A stretch of DNA of 64,000 bases from an uncultured Sphingomonadaceae bacterium (GTDB lineage: Bacteria > Pseudomonadota > Alphaproteobacteria > Sphingomonadales > Sphingomonadaceae), in NCBI GenBank assembly GCA_947497455.1, contig CANMGU010000001.1:1488001-1552000 (forward strand), written 5' to 3'. The position numbers were made by a program, and so were the translations under genes. The notes beneath the pieces were generated by a model. That model was not told the DNA's origin. It was given only the letters and a program-made list of their open reading frames with translations, and searched no databases. Position 1 is the stretch's first letter. Each line of letters opens with the position of its first letter. Below, piece by piece: positions 28,233 through 38,080 of the stretch.

Positions 28233-29864
28233 TTAGACAAGTCGGCTTTGTTTTACCGCAGCAGCGATAAACGAAGCGAACAGCGGGTGCGGATCAAAGG
28301 GTTTGCTCTTCAGTTCCGGATGATATTGGACACCTACAAACCAGCTGTGGTCAGGACGTTCGACGATCTCCGGAAGCTCACCATCCGGCGACATTCCAGA
28401 GAATATCAGCCCGGTTTTTTCCAGGCGCTCTACATAGCCCTTGTTGACCTCATAGCGATGGCGATGCCGTTCGCTAATCATGTCGGAGCCATAGATTTCG
28501 CTAACTTTGGAGCCTTGCTGTAGTCGCGCGTCATAGGCCCCAAGCCGCATGGTTCCGCCCAAATCGCCACCAGACTGACGTTTTTGCAGACCTTCTTCGG
28601 TCATCCACTCGGTGATCAGCCCGACAATCGGTTCTGCTGTCTCACCAAATTCAGTTGTTGAAGCCGCATCGATACCGGCCAGATTGCGAGCAGCTTCCAC
28701 GCACGCCATCTGCATCCCCAGACATATGCCAAAAAACGGGACATTATGCTCACGTGCGAATCGCACCGATCCAATTTTGCCTTCACTGCCGCGCTCGCCG
28801 AAACCACCGGGAACCAAAATGGCGTGCAGAGGCTCGAGATTGGCTGCGAGATCATTTTCATCTTCAAATAGTTCTGCATCCAGCCAACGCACCTGGACTT
28901 TCACTCGATTCGCAAGACCGCCATGAAAAAGCGCTTCCTGGAGCGATTTATACGCATCTTGAAGCCCAACATATTTACCGACCACACCAACAATCACCTC
29001 GCCTTCGGGATTCTCGATGCGCTCCATAACGTCGTTCCAGCGGGTCAGGTCCGGCTCAGGCGCGTTGATAATCCCGAAAGCGTTCAGGACTTCACGGTCC
29101 AGCCCTTCCTCATGATATTGCAGCGGTACATTGTAGATGCTGCTGGCATCCAGTGCAGGGATCACAGCTTCTTTACGGACGTTACAAAATTGCGCGATTT
29201 TGGCGCGTTCGCCATCGGGCAAATCATGCTCGCAACGGCAAAGCAATATATCGGGCTGAATACCCAATGAGGTCAATTCCCGAACGCTGTGCTGAGTCGG
29301 CTTTGTCTTAAGTTCGCCCGCAGCCGCGATATAGGGTACCAGTGTTACATGAACCGAGATCGCGTTGGCGCGGCCAACTGTGTTACGCAGCTGTCTGATG
29401 GCTTCGATAAACGGCAGACTTTCAATATCGCCGACGGTTCCGCCTATTTCGCAAAGCACAAAATCGATACCGTCGAGCTTGTCCTGAGCAAATTCCTGTA
29501 TCGCGTCGGTGACGTGCGGAATTACTTGAACCGTGGCCCCCAGATAGTCGCCGCGCCGTTCCTTGGTGATTATCGACTGATAGATTCGCCCAGAGGTCAC
29601 ATTGTCGGATTGCAGCGACGGAACACCGGTAAACCGTTCATAATGCCCCAGATCCAGGTCGGTTTCTGCACCATCATCTGTCACATAGACTTCACCATGC
29701 TGGTAAGGCGACATCGTGCCAGGGTCGACGTTCAGATAAGGGTCCAGTTTGCGGATTCGTACCGAATATCCACGTGCTTGCAGAAGCGCGCCGAGGCTCG
29801 CTGCCATGAGACCTTTGCCAAGTGAGGAAACCACACCGCCGGTAATAAAAATATATCGCGCCAT
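28233..29864 (-). CDS. pyrG: CTP synthase
   Basis: PyrG converts UTP, ATP and glutamine to CTP. The 543-residue protein has the amidoligase N terminus ([27 protein letters not shown]) and a C-terminal class I glutamine amidotransferase domain with nucleophile Cys in [10 protein letters not shown] and the His-Glu end [10 protein letters not shown]. The ATG at 29864 is preceded by a pyrimidine-rich stretch (CCTTTCCTCCC) with no Shine-Dalgarno. It lies 124 bases after secG, on the same strand. Confidence 0.97.
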   Translation of the reverse strand: MARYIFITGGVVSSLGKGLMAASLGALLQARGYSVRIRKLDPYLNVDPGTMSPYQHGEVYVTDDGAETDLDLGHYERFTGVPSLQSDNVTSGRIYQSIITKERRGDYLGATVQVIPHVTDAIQEFAQDKLDGIDFVLCEIGGTVGDIESLPFIEAIRQLRNTVGRANAISVHVTLVPYIAAAGELKTKPTQHSVRELTSLGIQPDILLCRCEHDLPDGERAKIAQFCNVRKEAVIPALDASSIYNVPLQYHEEGLDREVLNAFGIINAPEPDLTRWNDVMERIENPEGEVIVGVVGKYVGLQDAYKSLQEALFHGGLANRVKVQVRWLDAELFEDENDLAANLEPLHAILVPGGFGERGSEGKIGSVRFAREHNVPFFGICLGMQMACVEAARNLAGIDAASTTEFGETAEPIVGLITEWMTEEGLQKRQSGGDLGGTMRLGAYDARLQQGSKVSEIYGSDMISERHRHRYEVNKGYVERLEKTGLIFSGMSPDGELPEIVERPDHSWFVGVQYHPELKSKPFDPHPLFASFIAAAVKQSRLV

Positions 29865-29988
29865 GGGAGGAAAGGCTTAAGGCGTGTCGAACCGAAATGG
29901 CAAGCGTGCGAATCCGAAAAAGCGAAATTTATTTTCAATCGGTACCAAATTTTACGCGTGATTGCGCATCACCGCCAGCAGAGATCAG

Positions 29989-30396
29989 TTATTGATCGAG
30001 CGGAACGGCACCATCCGTAGCGGCCGGAGCGTCTTCGTCAGCTGCATCAGCCTGCGCCGCAGCCGCAGCCAGCGGATCGTCACCTACCAAAGGCACCGCA
30101 TCAGCAGGCGCAGCAGGTGCCACAGGAATGCTGGTATCACGCTCTAACGTCTGATCAATAGTCGAAGGCTGTCCTTCAGAAGCCGCCAAAAAGGCCAGAG
30201 AGATAGATAGCGCAACAAACAATACGGCCAATACGGTCGTGGTCCGAGTCAGCAAGTCAGCTGCGCCGCGCGCCGACATCATACCCGACGGACTGCCGCC
30301 GACACCAAGGCCGCCGCCTTCCGACCGCTGCATCAATATAACGCCAACAAGGGCGGCTGCGACAATCGCTTGAACAACGGTGAGAAACAAAAACAT
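29989..30396 (-). CDS. secG: Preprotein translocase subunit SecG
   Basis: SecG is the accessory SecYEG subunit. The 135-residue protein has two membrane helices (about 3-20 and 52-74) joined by the conserved Gly-rich loop LMQRSEGGGLGVGGSPSG, shown here as the key segment. The C-terminal ~55 residues form an Ala/Pro/Asp-rich cytoplasmic tail common in Alphaproteobacteria. The ATG at 30396 has no visible ribosome site, but the stop of a small upstream frame lies two bases before it, which would allow translational coupling. Confidence 0.95.
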   Translation of the reverse strand: MFLFLTVVQAIVAAALVGVILMQRSEGGGLGVGGSPSGMMSARGAADLLTRTTTVLAVLFVALSISLAFLAASEGQPSTIDQTLERDTSIPVAPAAPADAVPLVGDDPLAAAAAQADAADEDAPAATDGAVPLDQ

Positions 30397-30398
30397 GA

Positions 30399-30614
30399 CT
30401 AGGTCCGAACGTAATGATTTAACAATAGGCAGCGCACATAGCGATTGGATGGCGCGAGTTCAAGCGGTGAAACATAATCCCTTGCCCCCTGACACCGGTA
30501 CCAAACCGGCTGGAAAGATAGATCAGGCGATTGCCGCACCTTATTCCAAAGTTCACACAAATCACGGCCCACCTCGCTCATCCGTTTCACCATGGCCCCG
30601 ACTTCAAAGTTCAC
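30399..30614 (-). CDS. Unrecognised 71-residue frame coupled to secG
   Basis: I do not recognise this product. The frame opens with GTG at 30614, with AAGGTGAG upstream, and ends with TAG two bases before the secG ATG, which itself lacks a ribosome site. Residues 8-30 could form an amphipathic helix; the rest is mixed, with three Cys and two Trp. A TATATAAA-like -10 lies about 35 bases before the start. It may be a real small gene, a leader peptide for secG, or chance. Confidence 0.3.
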   Translation of the reverse strand: MNFEVGAMVKRMSEVGRDLCELWNKVRQSPDLSFQPVWYRCQGARDYVSPLELAPSNRYVRCLLLNHYVRT

Positions 30615-30850
30615 ATAAATCTCACCTTGATTGAGAAATAGTATCTGTTTGTTTTATATAGGATATTCTGAACCTTCGGGTTTCAAATCCATCAAGCTTC
30701 TTCATCACAATGTTGCATCACAATGGATAGCTGTTTCTATAGTCTCCACACATGACTTCGGAAAGGGGCCTCTCTCAGGAATCCTGAGATTTCGTGTCGA
30801 TAGATTGGGTGCCGTGGAACTTATTTTCCAGTCAAGTCTGCCACGGCCTG
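30615..30850. other. Intergenic region between tpiA and secG with inverted repeats
   Basis: With the uncertain small frame next to it, this is the gene-poor part of a 478-base gap. It holds a perfect 17-base palindrome TCTCAGGA-A-TCCTGAGA (30773-30789) and a hairpin GCCGTGG (30811-30817) / CCACGGC (30841-30847) with a 23-base loop. The AT-rich part near 30630-30665 probably contains the secG promoter. I see no tRNA or known RNA. Confidence 0.5.
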
Positions 30851-30872
30851 AAAAACCAGATCAGACTGGTTC
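30851..30872 (-). terminator. Terminator after tpiA
   Basis: On the minus strand AACCAG-TCTGAT-CTGGTT followed by TTT begins two or three bases after the tpiA stop. The stem is only 6 bp. Confidence 0.6.
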
Positions 30873-30874
30873 CG

Positions 30875-31621
30875 CTATGCTGTTGCAGCGGCCTCGATTA
30901 TCGGTCCAAACTTCTCTGCGGAAAGGCTCGCGCCGCCGACCAGCCCGCCGTCCACATTTGGTACTGCCAATAGTTCGGACGCATTGCCCCCATTCATCGA
31001 ACCACCATAAAGGATGCGGACTTGCTCGCTACCACCATCCATAAGTTCGGCTAACTTGTTACGGATCGCAGCATGCATTTCTGCAACATCGGACACCTCT
31101 GGTACCCGACCGGTACCGATTGCCCAAACAGGTTCATAGGCAATGGTCAGCCATCCCGCATCCGCTCCGTTGGGAAAAGAGCCCGCCAATTGTCCGCAAA
31201 CTATCTCGATCGCTTGGCCCGCGTCGCGCTCTTCTTCTGTTTCGCCAACGCAAATGATGGCGCCCAATCCGGCAGCATGCACCGCCTCTGCTTTGGCTTT
31301 CACATCAGCATCCGTTTCATGCTGGTCCGCACGACGTTCGCTATGACCCAAAATCGAAAAACCAGCCCCAGCTTCCTTGATCATCGCGGCCGATACGCAG
31401 CCGGTATGCGCGCCTTTATCGCTGAAATGGCAATCTTGAGCACCGATTGCAAAAGCAGCATTCTGCAATGAAGCAGCAGCGATCAAGGTCACTGGCGGGC
31501 AAATCGCCGCATCAACAGTTGGATGAGAACCCGCGATCGTCGCAATATCAGCAATATCCGACAATTCGGATTGCAAACCATTCATTTTCCAGTTGCCGAC
31601 AATATATTTGCGATTTGCCAT
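30875..31621 (-). CDS. tpiA: Triosephosphate isomerase
   Basis: TpiA interconverts dihydroxyacetone phosphate and glyceraldehyde-3-phosphate. The 248-residue TIM barrel shows GNWKMNG (catalytic Lys), GHSERR (His), AYEPVWAIGTG (Glu) and the phosphate-binding YGGSMNGGN. A longer frame opens at 31663, but the ATG at 31621 has GGAG five bases upstream and gives the standard start MANRKYIVGNWKMN. It is divergent from the ppiD-like gene across about 180 bases. Confidence 0.97.
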   Translation of the reverse strand: MANRKYIVGNWKMNGLQSELSDIADIATIAGSHPTVDAAICPPVTLIAAASLQNAAFAIGAQDCHFSDKGAHTGCVSAAMIKEAGAGFSILGHSERRADQHETDADVKAKAEAVHAAGLGAIICVGETEEERDAGQAIEIVCGQLAGSFPNGADAGWLTIAYEPVWAIGTGRVPEVSDVAEMHAAIRNKLAELMDGGSEQVRILYGGSMNGGNASELLAVPNVDGGLVGGASLSAEKFGPIIEAAATA

Positions 31622-31799
31622 AATTTCTCCACCCCGTTGTTGATGCAGCTGACCAGCTAACAAATTCCGCCTCCCCTGCCAAACGGCTTTCGAAAAAAGG
31701 CTTTTAACTCATGACCTGCGCCCTTTTGCTTGAACGAAAAACGCAAGCCGCCTAAAGCATCGGAAATTCCATTTGCCCTAACAGAATTGCATTCTTCTC

Positions 31800-33743
31800 A
31801 TGATTACATTTTTCCGCAATATCTTTGCTTCCAAAATCGGTCTGTTCCTGACCATGTGCTTTGTCGCGTTGATCGCAGTTGCGTTCGCGTCGGCGGACGT
31901 GACAGGATCAGGTGCCTTTGGTGGTGTGACCGGTTCGGGAACAGCAGCGCAAATTGGCGATTCCAAATTGTCGACATCTGAACTCAGCCAGTCGGTCAAC
32001 AATGCCTTTCGTGCCGAACAGCGGCAGAATACCGGCCTTGATCTCAAAACTTATGTTGAAGGTGGCGGCTTTGACAGCATATTGGATCGCTTGATCAACA
32101 GTTTTGTGATTGCTGACTTCGGCGCGAAATATGGGATGACTGCAGGCAAGCGGTTGGTCGACGGCGAGATTGCCAGCATCCCTTCTTTCCAAGGCGCCGA
32201 TGGTCAGTTCAGCGAAGAAAATTTCCGTCGTGCATTGCAACAACAAGGCATTAAGGAGCAACAGTTGCGCGATGATTTCACGCGCAATTTGCTTGCCGAC
32301 CAATTGCTGACGGTTTCCGGTTTTGGGGCATCTGTACCGCAAAAACTGGTCACCCCTTATGCGTCTCTGCTGCTCGAGGCGCGCCAGGGCCAGATCGCTA
32401 TTGTGCCTTCGGCGGCCTTTGTCGAAAATGTGAAGCCTGCCGATGCTGCGCTGGCCGCTTTTTACAGCAAGAACAGCTCTCGCTACACCATCCCCGAGCG
32501 GCGCTCCATCAGCTATTCCCTATTCTCCAAAGATCGATTCAACGAGACCATCAAGCCCACTGAAAAAGAAATTGAGGGCAAATATAACCTCGACAAGGCC
32601 AAATATGCGGCCAGCGAAACCCGCAATATTGATCAAGTCATTTTGCCAACCGAAGCAGCAGCTCAAGCGCTTGCCGACAAAGTTGCTGATGGAATGTCAA
32701 TTGGAGCTGCAGCGGACTCGGTGGGCCTGTCGGTGGCAGAAGTTGGATCGGTGAGCAAAGGCGCACTGGCTGGGACGGCATCACAAGCCGTCGCTGACGC
32801 TGTCTTTACGGCAACCTCTGGCGGTGTTTCCCAACCCGCGCAAAGCGCGCTTGGCTGGCATATCGCCAAAGTGAATGAAGTTCAAAACGTCCCTGCGCAG
32901 AGCCTGGAGCAAGTGCGTGCGCAGATCGTAGCGGAACTTAGCCGCGAGAAAATTGATCAAGCATTGGCTGAACTTACTGTCACAATGGAAGACGAGTTTG
33001 CTGCCGGATCTTCGCTAGCTGACATTGCTCAGGCCGAGGAATTGAAGATTGAGTCAACGCCTATGCTGCTCGCCAACGGTCAGAATCCTGACGATCCCAA
33101 CTATCGCCCAATCCCCGAGATGCAGCGGATATTGCCGGTAGCTTTCTCATTGGAAGAAGATTCCGATCCGCAAGTCGTCGAAATCATTCCCGGCCAGCAA
33201 TATGCAATCATGGATGTGAGTAAAATTACCGCCGCAGCACCGCCACCGCTCAAGTCTATCGAACAGGTTGTAGCGAGAGATTATATCCTCGAAGAAGGTT
33301 CGAAAAAGGCCAAGGTGGTGGCTGACAAGATAGCCGAGCAAATTTCGGGCGGCGCAACGCTGTCGAAGGCGGTTGCTGATGCAGGAGTTAGGCTACCGGC
33401 CGTTGAGACGGTTAGAAGCTCCCGCGCAGACCTCGCCAGACAGAGTCAGCAGGGACAAGTTCCGCCGCCATTGACCTTGATGTTCAGCATGGCTGAAGGC
33501 ACCGCAAAGACACTTAAAGCACCACAGGACCAGGGCTGGTTCGTGGTCAATCTGAACAATATTGATCCCGGCGACGCATCCGAGCGCGAAGACTTACTGG
33601 CGGCGACCAGGGGGCAATTCAAACAGGTTTTCGGCAATGAGTATACCGAGCAATTCATCAATGCGATGAAAGCCGATGTCGGTGTCGAGAAAAATGGCGA
33701 TGCGCTGACGACGCTGAAAAACCAGTTGATCGGTCGCAACTAA
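31800..33743 (+). CDS. ppiD: Peptidylprolyl isomerase / SurA-N domain chaperone, PpiD-like
   Basis: A 647-residue periplasmic folding factor anchored by one N-terminal helix (about 13-33). A SurA-N-type chaperone region follows (about 50-190; the FQGADGQFSEENFRRAL segment is typical of PpiD). A parvulin-like region spans about 230-360 (NIDQVILPTEAAA, LGWHIAKVNEVQ) and a second chaperone part follows to the end. Family members assist outer-membrane and periplasmic proteins at the Sec exit. The parvulin domain looks divergent, so isomerase activity is uncertain. It is followed by trpE after 29 bases. Confidence 0.88.
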   Translation: MITFFRNIFASKIGLFLTMCFVALIAVAFASADVTGSGAFGGVTGSGTAAQIGDSKLSTSELSQSVNNAFRAEQRQNTGLDLKTYVEGGGFDSILDRLINSFVIADFGAKYGMTAGKRLVDGEIASIPSFQGADGQFSEENFRRALQQQGIKEQQLRDDFTRNLLADQLLTVSGFGASVPQKLVTPYASLLLEARQGQIAIVPSAAFVENVKPADAALAAFYSKNSSRYTIPERRSISYSLFSKDRFNETIKPTEKEIEGKYNLDKAKYAASETRNIDQVILPTEAAAQALADKVADGMSIGAAADSVGLSVAEVGSVSKGALAGTASQAVADAVFTATSGGVSQPAQSALGWHIAKVNEVQNVPAQSLEQVRAQIVAELSREKIDQALAELTVTMEDEFAAGSSLADIAQAEELKIESTPMLLANGQNPDDPNYRPIPEMQRILPVAFSLEEDSDPQVVEIIPGQQYAIMDVSKITAAAPPPLKSIEQVVARDYILEEGSKKAKVVADKIAEQISGGATLSKAVADAGVRLPAVETVRSSRADLARQSQQGQVPPPLTLMFSMAEGTAKTLKAPQDQGWFVVNLNNIDPGDASEREDLLAATRGQFKQVFGNEYTEQFINAMKADVGVEKNGDALTTLKNQLIGRN

Positions 33744-33772
33744 ATGCAGCTTTTTCGGCCCGTTCCAGACTG

Positions 33773-35293
33773 ATGGCACATAGTTTCGGTATAGAGGCCG
33801 CAGAACAAGCCTTGGATGCAGGCGAGCCAGCGCTGATCTGGCGCAAACAGGTAGCCGATACCGAAACTCCGGTTTCAGCCGCGCTGAAGCTCATGGTCGC
33901 TGAGCGTGGCGATTTTCTGCTGGAGTCGGTCGAGGGAGGCGAAACCCGAGGAAGACACAGCCTGATTGGTCTCTCGCCTGATCTTGTATTCCGCGCTGAT
34001 GACAGGAAAGCCGCCATCAATTCGCAGTGGTTGACTGACCGCGAAGCCTTTGTCGAGGAGCAAGCAGAAAGCCTTGATGCGTTGCGCACCTTGGTCAAGC
34101 GATGCCAAATGGATGTGCCGGACGGCCTGCCTAGCGCATTGGCCTGCCTGGTCGGTTATTTCGGCTACGAGACCATTGGCTTGGTTGAAAAATTACCGCG
34201 AGCGCCGCAGTCTGAACTCGACCTGCCGGATATGCTGTTTGTCCGGCCCACCGTGATTGTGATCTTCGACCGACTGGCAGATGAAATGTATCTTGTCGCG
34301 CCGGTCTGGCCTGAAACTTCCGGCAATGCGCGCAGCAAGATTTCCAGCGCCGAAGATCGGCTCGACGAAGTCGAACGACAAATGGCAAACCCAGTTCCTT
34401 CGTCAGCAGCGGAACCCCAAGGCCTCAATCCTGACGATCTCGCGTTTGAAGCCAAGTTGCAGCCGGACGAATATAAAAACATGGTGCTGAGCGCCAAAGA
34501 CTATATCGAAGCTGGAGATATTTTTCAGGTCGTTCTGGCACAGCGATTTACCGCGCCTTTTGCACTGCCACCGGTAGAGCTTTATCGTGCCCTTCGCCGG
34601 ATAAACCCCTCACCTTTCCTGTTCTTCCTGGATCTGCCTGGATTTGCCCTGATCGGATCCAGCCCCGAAATTCTAGTCCGCGCGCGCAATGGCGAAGTGA
34701 CTATCCGTCCGATCGCTGGCACCCGCCCTCGCGGAGCCAATGCGACCGAAGACAAGATCAATCGTGACAGCCTGCTCGCCGATCCGAAGGAGCGTGCGGA
34801 GCATTTGATGTTGCTTGATCTCGGCCGCAATGATGTGGGACGAGTCAGCTCTGCCAATAGTGTCGAAGTGACGGATAGCTATACAGTCGAATTTTACAGT
34901 CATGTCATGCATATCGTTTCCAATGTTGTCGGCAAGCTGACACCTGACAAGGACGCACTTGATGCTTTGTTTGCGGGCTTCCCTGCCGGCACGGTAAGCG
35001 GTGCACCAAAAGTCCGGGCGTGCGAGATAATTGCGGAATTAGAGCCAGAAACGCGCGGCGCCTATGCCGGCGGTGTCGGCTATTTCTCTCCCGATGGCAG
35101 CATGGACAGCTGCATCGTCCTGCGCACGGGCATCGTCAAGGATGGTACCCTGCATGTCCAGGCAGGAGCCGGCATCGTAGCGGACAGCGATCCGGCCTAT
35201 GAGCAACGTGAATGCGAAGCGAAATCCGGCGCGTTGCTAGCCGCGGCGAAAGAGGCCGTGCGACGCGCACAGGAAGTGGGCTTCGGGCAATAA
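33773..35293 (+). CDS. trpE: Anthranilate synthase component I
   Basis: TrpE converts chorismate to anthranilate using ammonia from TrpG. The protein has 506 residues. The N-terminal feedback domain contains LLESVEGGE, where tryptophan binds. The C-terminal chorismate-binding domain has IAGTRPRG, the DPKERAEHLMLLDLGRND segment and PAGTVSGAPKVRA. No Shine-Dalgarno is obvious before the ATG at 33773, so it may rely on read-through from ppiD. I saw no attenuator-like leader peptide. trpG lies 1.7 kb on, beyond three inverted genes. Confidence 0.95.
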   Translation: MAHSFGIEAAEQALDAGEPALIWRKQVADTETPVSAALKLMVAERGDFLLESVEGGETRGRHSLIGLSPDLVFRADDRKAAINSQWLTDREAFVEEQAESLDALRTLVKRCQMDVPDGLPSALACLVGYFGYETIGLVEKLPRAPQSELDLPDMLFVRPTVIVIFDRLADEMYLVAPVWPETSGNARSKISSAEDRLDEVERQMANPVPSSAAEPQGLNPDDLAFEAKLQPDEYKNMVLSAKDYIEAGDIFQVVLAQRFTAPFALPPVELYRALRRINPSPFLFFLDLPGFALIGSSPEILVRARNGEVTIRPIAGTRPRGANATEDKINRDSLLADPKERAEHLMLLDLGRNDVGRVSSANSVEVTDSYTVEFYSHVMHIVSNVVGKLTPDKDALDALFAGFPAGTVSGAPKVRACEIIAELEPETRGAYAGGVGYFSPDGSMDSCIVLRTGIVKDGTLHVQAGAGIVADSDPAYEQRECEAKSGALLAAAKEAVRRAQEVGFGQ

Positions 35294-35298
35294 ACCCT

Positions 35299-35607
35299 TC
35301 ATTTCCCGTTCAACCAAGCCGCCTCTATCGCCGAACTTGCCACGTCAATGTCGACGCCTTCCAGAGACATGACCGTCCAACCCCGTTCACCCCATTTGTT
35401 TGGCACTGGCGTGAAACCATCAGGATGAAGCTCGCATCGAAGCTCTTGTTCTTCAGGAAGCAGCAGCAGATTCACTGTCGATTTGTCTGGAGCCAATGTC
35501 GCAAAATTTCGCTTCACCTTAAATGCCGCCCTATCAAAATGCGGTTTTTCGGTGACGCCATCCAGTGCTAGCACCAAATCGCGCAATTCTGTCTCCGAAA
35601 TAGCCAT
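35299..35607 (-). CDS. MmcQ/YjbR family protein
   Basis: A 102-residue small alpha/beta protein of the YjbR (CyaY-like fold) family. LVLALDGVTEKPHFDRAAFKV and the end region GWTVMSLEGVDIDV-like segment match the family layout. Members are annotated as DNA-binding from the fold, but function is unproven. It converges on trpE with only five bases between the stops, and is the first of three minus-strand genes that separate trpE from trpG. Confidence 0.82.
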   Translation of the reverse strand: MAISETELRDLVLALDGVTEKPHFDRAAFKVKRNFATLAPDKSTVNLLLLPEEQELRCELHPDGFTPVPNKWGERGWTVMSLEGVDIDVASSAIEAAWLNGK

Positions 35608-35694
35608 CTCAAACCCCTCCCAGAAAACAGATAGGACTCCTCCAAAAGTAGAACAAATCCCTGGTGCAGCGAAATCCCCGTCCCAGAGATGGCG

Positions 35695-36468
35695 CTATTT
35701 GCGCTCCGAGGGCGGACGCTGACTGACCGGCGGCAGATTGCCAATCATGCCATCAGGACGAGCCGCAGCCAGCATGCGCTTATAGGCCGGACGGGCGCGG
35801 ATTTTTTCTTTCCACGCCGCGATGTTCGGGAATTTCTTCTCGTCAACAAGGTTCAAACCGGTCGCAACGTTAAGCGGAAACATCATCATGATGTCGGCCG
35901 AAGAAAATTCCGGACCACCAAACCACGGGTTTTTTGCCAGATAGTTTTCTGAATATTGAACCACCGCCTCGCTGTCGACAAACCGTGATCTGACAGTTGG
36001 AGGGGTTGTTCTCCATGCCCGGTAATCGCTAAACAATCTGGCAGCAAGCGACCCTTCGGCAAAGTGCATCCACATCAGATGTTCAGCATAAAATTTGCTG
36101 TCGCGTGCGGGGGCCAGCTTTCCTGGCGCATAACGGTTTTGGATCGTCTGAATAATCGCACCTGATTCGACCAGAATCTGATCACCGATTACCACCGTCG
36201 GTACCATCGGCATTTCATGTCCAAGACTGCGCACTTTGGCCATCGAGGCAAACAAGTCACCACGCACATATTCAAGCTTATAAGGAAGTCCGAGCTCTTC
36301 CATCAACCAGACAACACGTTCCGAACGCCGGCCCTCGAGATGGTAGATTGTCAATTCAGGCATTGGGATGGCGTCCGTTGCTTCTGCCTTTGACTCGGCA
36401 TGTGCCACCTGCGGCACAACCAATGCGGACGCCATTAAGGCCATGCTTGCTGCTATTGTACGGACCAT
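35695..36468 (-). CDS. Exported glutathione S-transferase-like protein
   Basis: A 257-residue GST-family protein with an unusual signal peptide: residues 1-24 (MVRTIAASMALMASALVV...AHA) end in AHA-ES, a good signal peptidase I site. The start is well supported by GAGGGG seven bases before the ATG at 36468, so the leader is not an artefact of a wrong start. The GST N domain begins near residue 37 (LTIYHLEGRRSERVVWLME), with MPMVPTVVIGD (cis-Pro) and VESGAI. The helical domain follows. The mature protein should be periplasmic, where glutathione chemistry differs. The substrate is unknown. Confidence 0.85.
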   Translation of the reverse strand: MVRTIAASMALMASALVVPQVAHAESKAEATDAIPMPELTIYHLEGRRSERVVWLMEELGLPYKLEYVRGDLFASMAKVRSLGHEMPMVPTVVIGDQILVESGAIIQTIQNRYAPGKLAPARDSKFYAEHLMWMHFAEGSLAARLFSDYRAWRTTPPTVRSRFVDSEAVVQYSENYLAKNPWFGGPEFSSADIMMMFPLNVATGLNLVDEKKFPNIAAWKEKIRARPAYKRMLAAARPDGMIGNLPPVSQRPPSERK

Positions 36469-36548
36469 ATTCTATCCCCTCATCCTATTTTGCTTTTTAT
36501 ATTATTGGCACGTTTTGACAATTTTCAAAATCGTCAGTTGTAATACTT

Positions 36549-36851
36549 CTATTCCAGCATTTTCGGAGCTTCCTTCTGAAGCTTTTCCTTAATCTTGTTG
36601 GCAAACAGCGCGAGCAATGGCGGCAGATCGAAAATGGCATATACTTCGTCTTCTCGAACCTGCATTTCTCCGCCAATACGCTGACCCATCGCTTCCAGAG
36701 TGCAGTGCATGGTATCGCCGTCCCAATGATGGTCGGTCACCGTCGCGCCGGGAACAGATTCGCCTAATGTATGCACCCCGTTACCAATCCGACTGCGGGC
36801 CTCCGCAACTCCCAGTTTATGGGCTATGGTTACGGTAACTGGTTCACCCAT
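36549..36851 (-). CDS. Polyhydroxyalkanoic acid system family protein
   Basis: A 100-residue protein of the putative PHA-system/granule region family. [13 protein letters not shown] at the start, VTDHHWDGD and the amphipathic C-terminal helix [15 protein letters not shown] are characteristic. Its role in PHA is inferred from family members near phasin genes; no pha gene is seen in this window. The ATG at 36851 has GGGGAG eight bases upstream and is preferred over a GTG at 36869. It is divergent from trpG across 114 bases. Confidence 0.75.
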   Translation of the reverse strand: MGEPVTVTIAHKLGVAEARSRIGNGVHTLGESVPGATVTDHHWDGDTMHCTLEAMGQRIGGEMQVREDEVYAIFDLPPLLALFANKIKEKLQKEAPKMLE

Positions 36852-36965
36852 GAGCTTATCTCCCCTCACCCCTGCATAACATTCCGATTGTCTCCGTCAA
36901 ACGATCTGCTTGATAGGCACCAGAAAAACTTGGCCTGCGGTCCTTTTGTCATTAGGCAGCATTTC

Positions 36966-37550
36966 ATGATTTTGGTTATCGACAATTATGACAGCTTCAC
37001 CTTCAATCTGGTCCATTATCTGATGGAACTGGGAGCGGAGGTTCAGGTCGAGCGCAACGATGCGCTCAGTGCGACCGAGGCGCTTGCCACAGGAGCAGAT
37101 GCGTTTCTGATTTCGCCTGGCCCCTGCACACCCAATGAAGCTGGCATCTCTCTGGATCTGGTCTCGGCTTGTGCCGATGCAGAAAAACCGTTGCTTGGTG
37201 TTTGCTTAGGTCATCAAAGCATTGGCCAGCATTTCGGCGGAAAAGTTGTTCGTGGTGGATTGATGCACGGAAAGACCTCTCCGGTAACCCATGACAATAG
37301 CGGTGTGTTTGAAGGACTGCCTTCACCCTATACGGCCACGCGATATCATTCGCTAATTGTCGAGGATATTCCCAAATGCCTGCCGGTTAACGCCACTGCC
37401 GAAGATGGATCTGTCATGGGTTTCCAGCATGAGAGCTTACCCATTCATGGCGTGCAATTTCATCCGGAAAGCATCGCCACCGAATATGGCCATGACTTGC
37501 TCGCCAATTTCATGACACTGGCAGGGATGACACCAAAACAAATAGCATGA
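36966..37550 (+). CDS. trpG: Anthranilate synthase component II (glutamine amidotransferase)
   Basis: TrpG hydrolyses glutamine and channels ammonia to TrpE. The 194-residue class I amidotransferase has the nucleophile elbow [13 protein letters not shown] and the His-Glu pair in [10 protein letters not shown] longer frame opens at 36771, but the ATG at 36966 yields the invariant start [14 protein letters not shown]. The stop overlaps the next gene's start by four bases, and the operon trpG-ycxB-trpD-trpC-moaC-moeA is tightly packed from here. Confidence 0.95.
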   Translation: MILVIDNYDSFTFNLVHYLMELGAEVQVERNDALSATEALATGADAFLISPGPCTPNEAGISLDLVSACADAEKPLLGVCLGHQSIGQHFGGKVVRGGLMHGKTSPVTHDNSGVFEGLPSPYTATRYHSLIVEDIPKCLPVNATAEDGSVMGFQHESLPIHGVQFHPESIATEYGHDLLANFMTLAGMTPKQIA

Positions 37551-38080
37551 CAGACAAAATCATCTTCACGCCGACAGAGGACGACCTGCGCGCTGCCTAT
37601 GGTTTACATCTGAAACAGATGAGTTGGAAGCGGTTCGCATATCTGCTGCTCTTCGGCTTGGCCGTGGGCATTGCGATGGCAGCTTTTGATGGATTCGATG
37701 ATATGACGAAAGCCATTGGCTTGATAGCAGGCATGACCTTGTGGGCAGGGATAGTGGCGCTGGTTATGTCAGTCCTGGTGCCGACCTGGTGGGTTCCACG
37801 CCTCGCCAAGAAAATCTATAACCAGCAGAAAGACCTGCGCCTCGAAACAACCAGCTGGTGGGATGATGAGAAACTCTACTCGGGTAACGAACAGGGGCAT
37901 GCCCATTTGACCTTTGCAGACATGGTCAAATGGCGAGCAGACGATAGAATCGTTTTGCTTTATCGCTCCGACCATATGTTCAACTTTCTGCCGGCCCGCA
38001 TATTCTCGGATGACGCGCACAAAAAGGGTCTGATCCGGCGGCTGCAGGATGCTGGCGTTCCAGGAGAGGAGCAAACATGA
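37547..38080 (+). CDS. YcxB-like membrane protein within the trp operon
   Basis: A 177-residue protein with the YcxB-like layout: a short N-terminal domain beginning [14 protein letters not shown], two membrane helices (about 28-47 and 57-79), then a cytoplasmic beta-rich PH-like domain with [14 protein letters not shown] and FNFLPARIF. No enzymatic motif is present. Its ATG overlaps trpG and its stop overlaps trpD (ATGA type), so it is co-translated with tryptophan genes, but nothing links it to their chemistry. Confidence 0.8.
   Translation: MTDKIIFTPTEDDLRAAYGLHLKQMSWKRFAYLLLFGLAVGIAMAAFDGFDDMTKAIGLIAGMTLWAGIVALVMSVLVPTWWVPRLAKKIYNQQKDLRLETTSWWDDEKLYSGNEQGHAHLTFADMVKWRADDRIVLLYRSDHMFNFLPARIFSDDAHKKGLIRRLQDAGVPGEEQT

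Noticed and set aside
30676..30700. A T-loop-like string (GGGTTTCAAATCC) suggesting a tRNA
   Set aside because: No cloverleaf, anticodon stem or acceptor stem can be built around it.
31729..31758. CTTG-N18-CCTAAAG before the ppiD-like gene as an RpoH promoter
   Set aside because: The second half deviates too much from the RpoH -10 to support a call.
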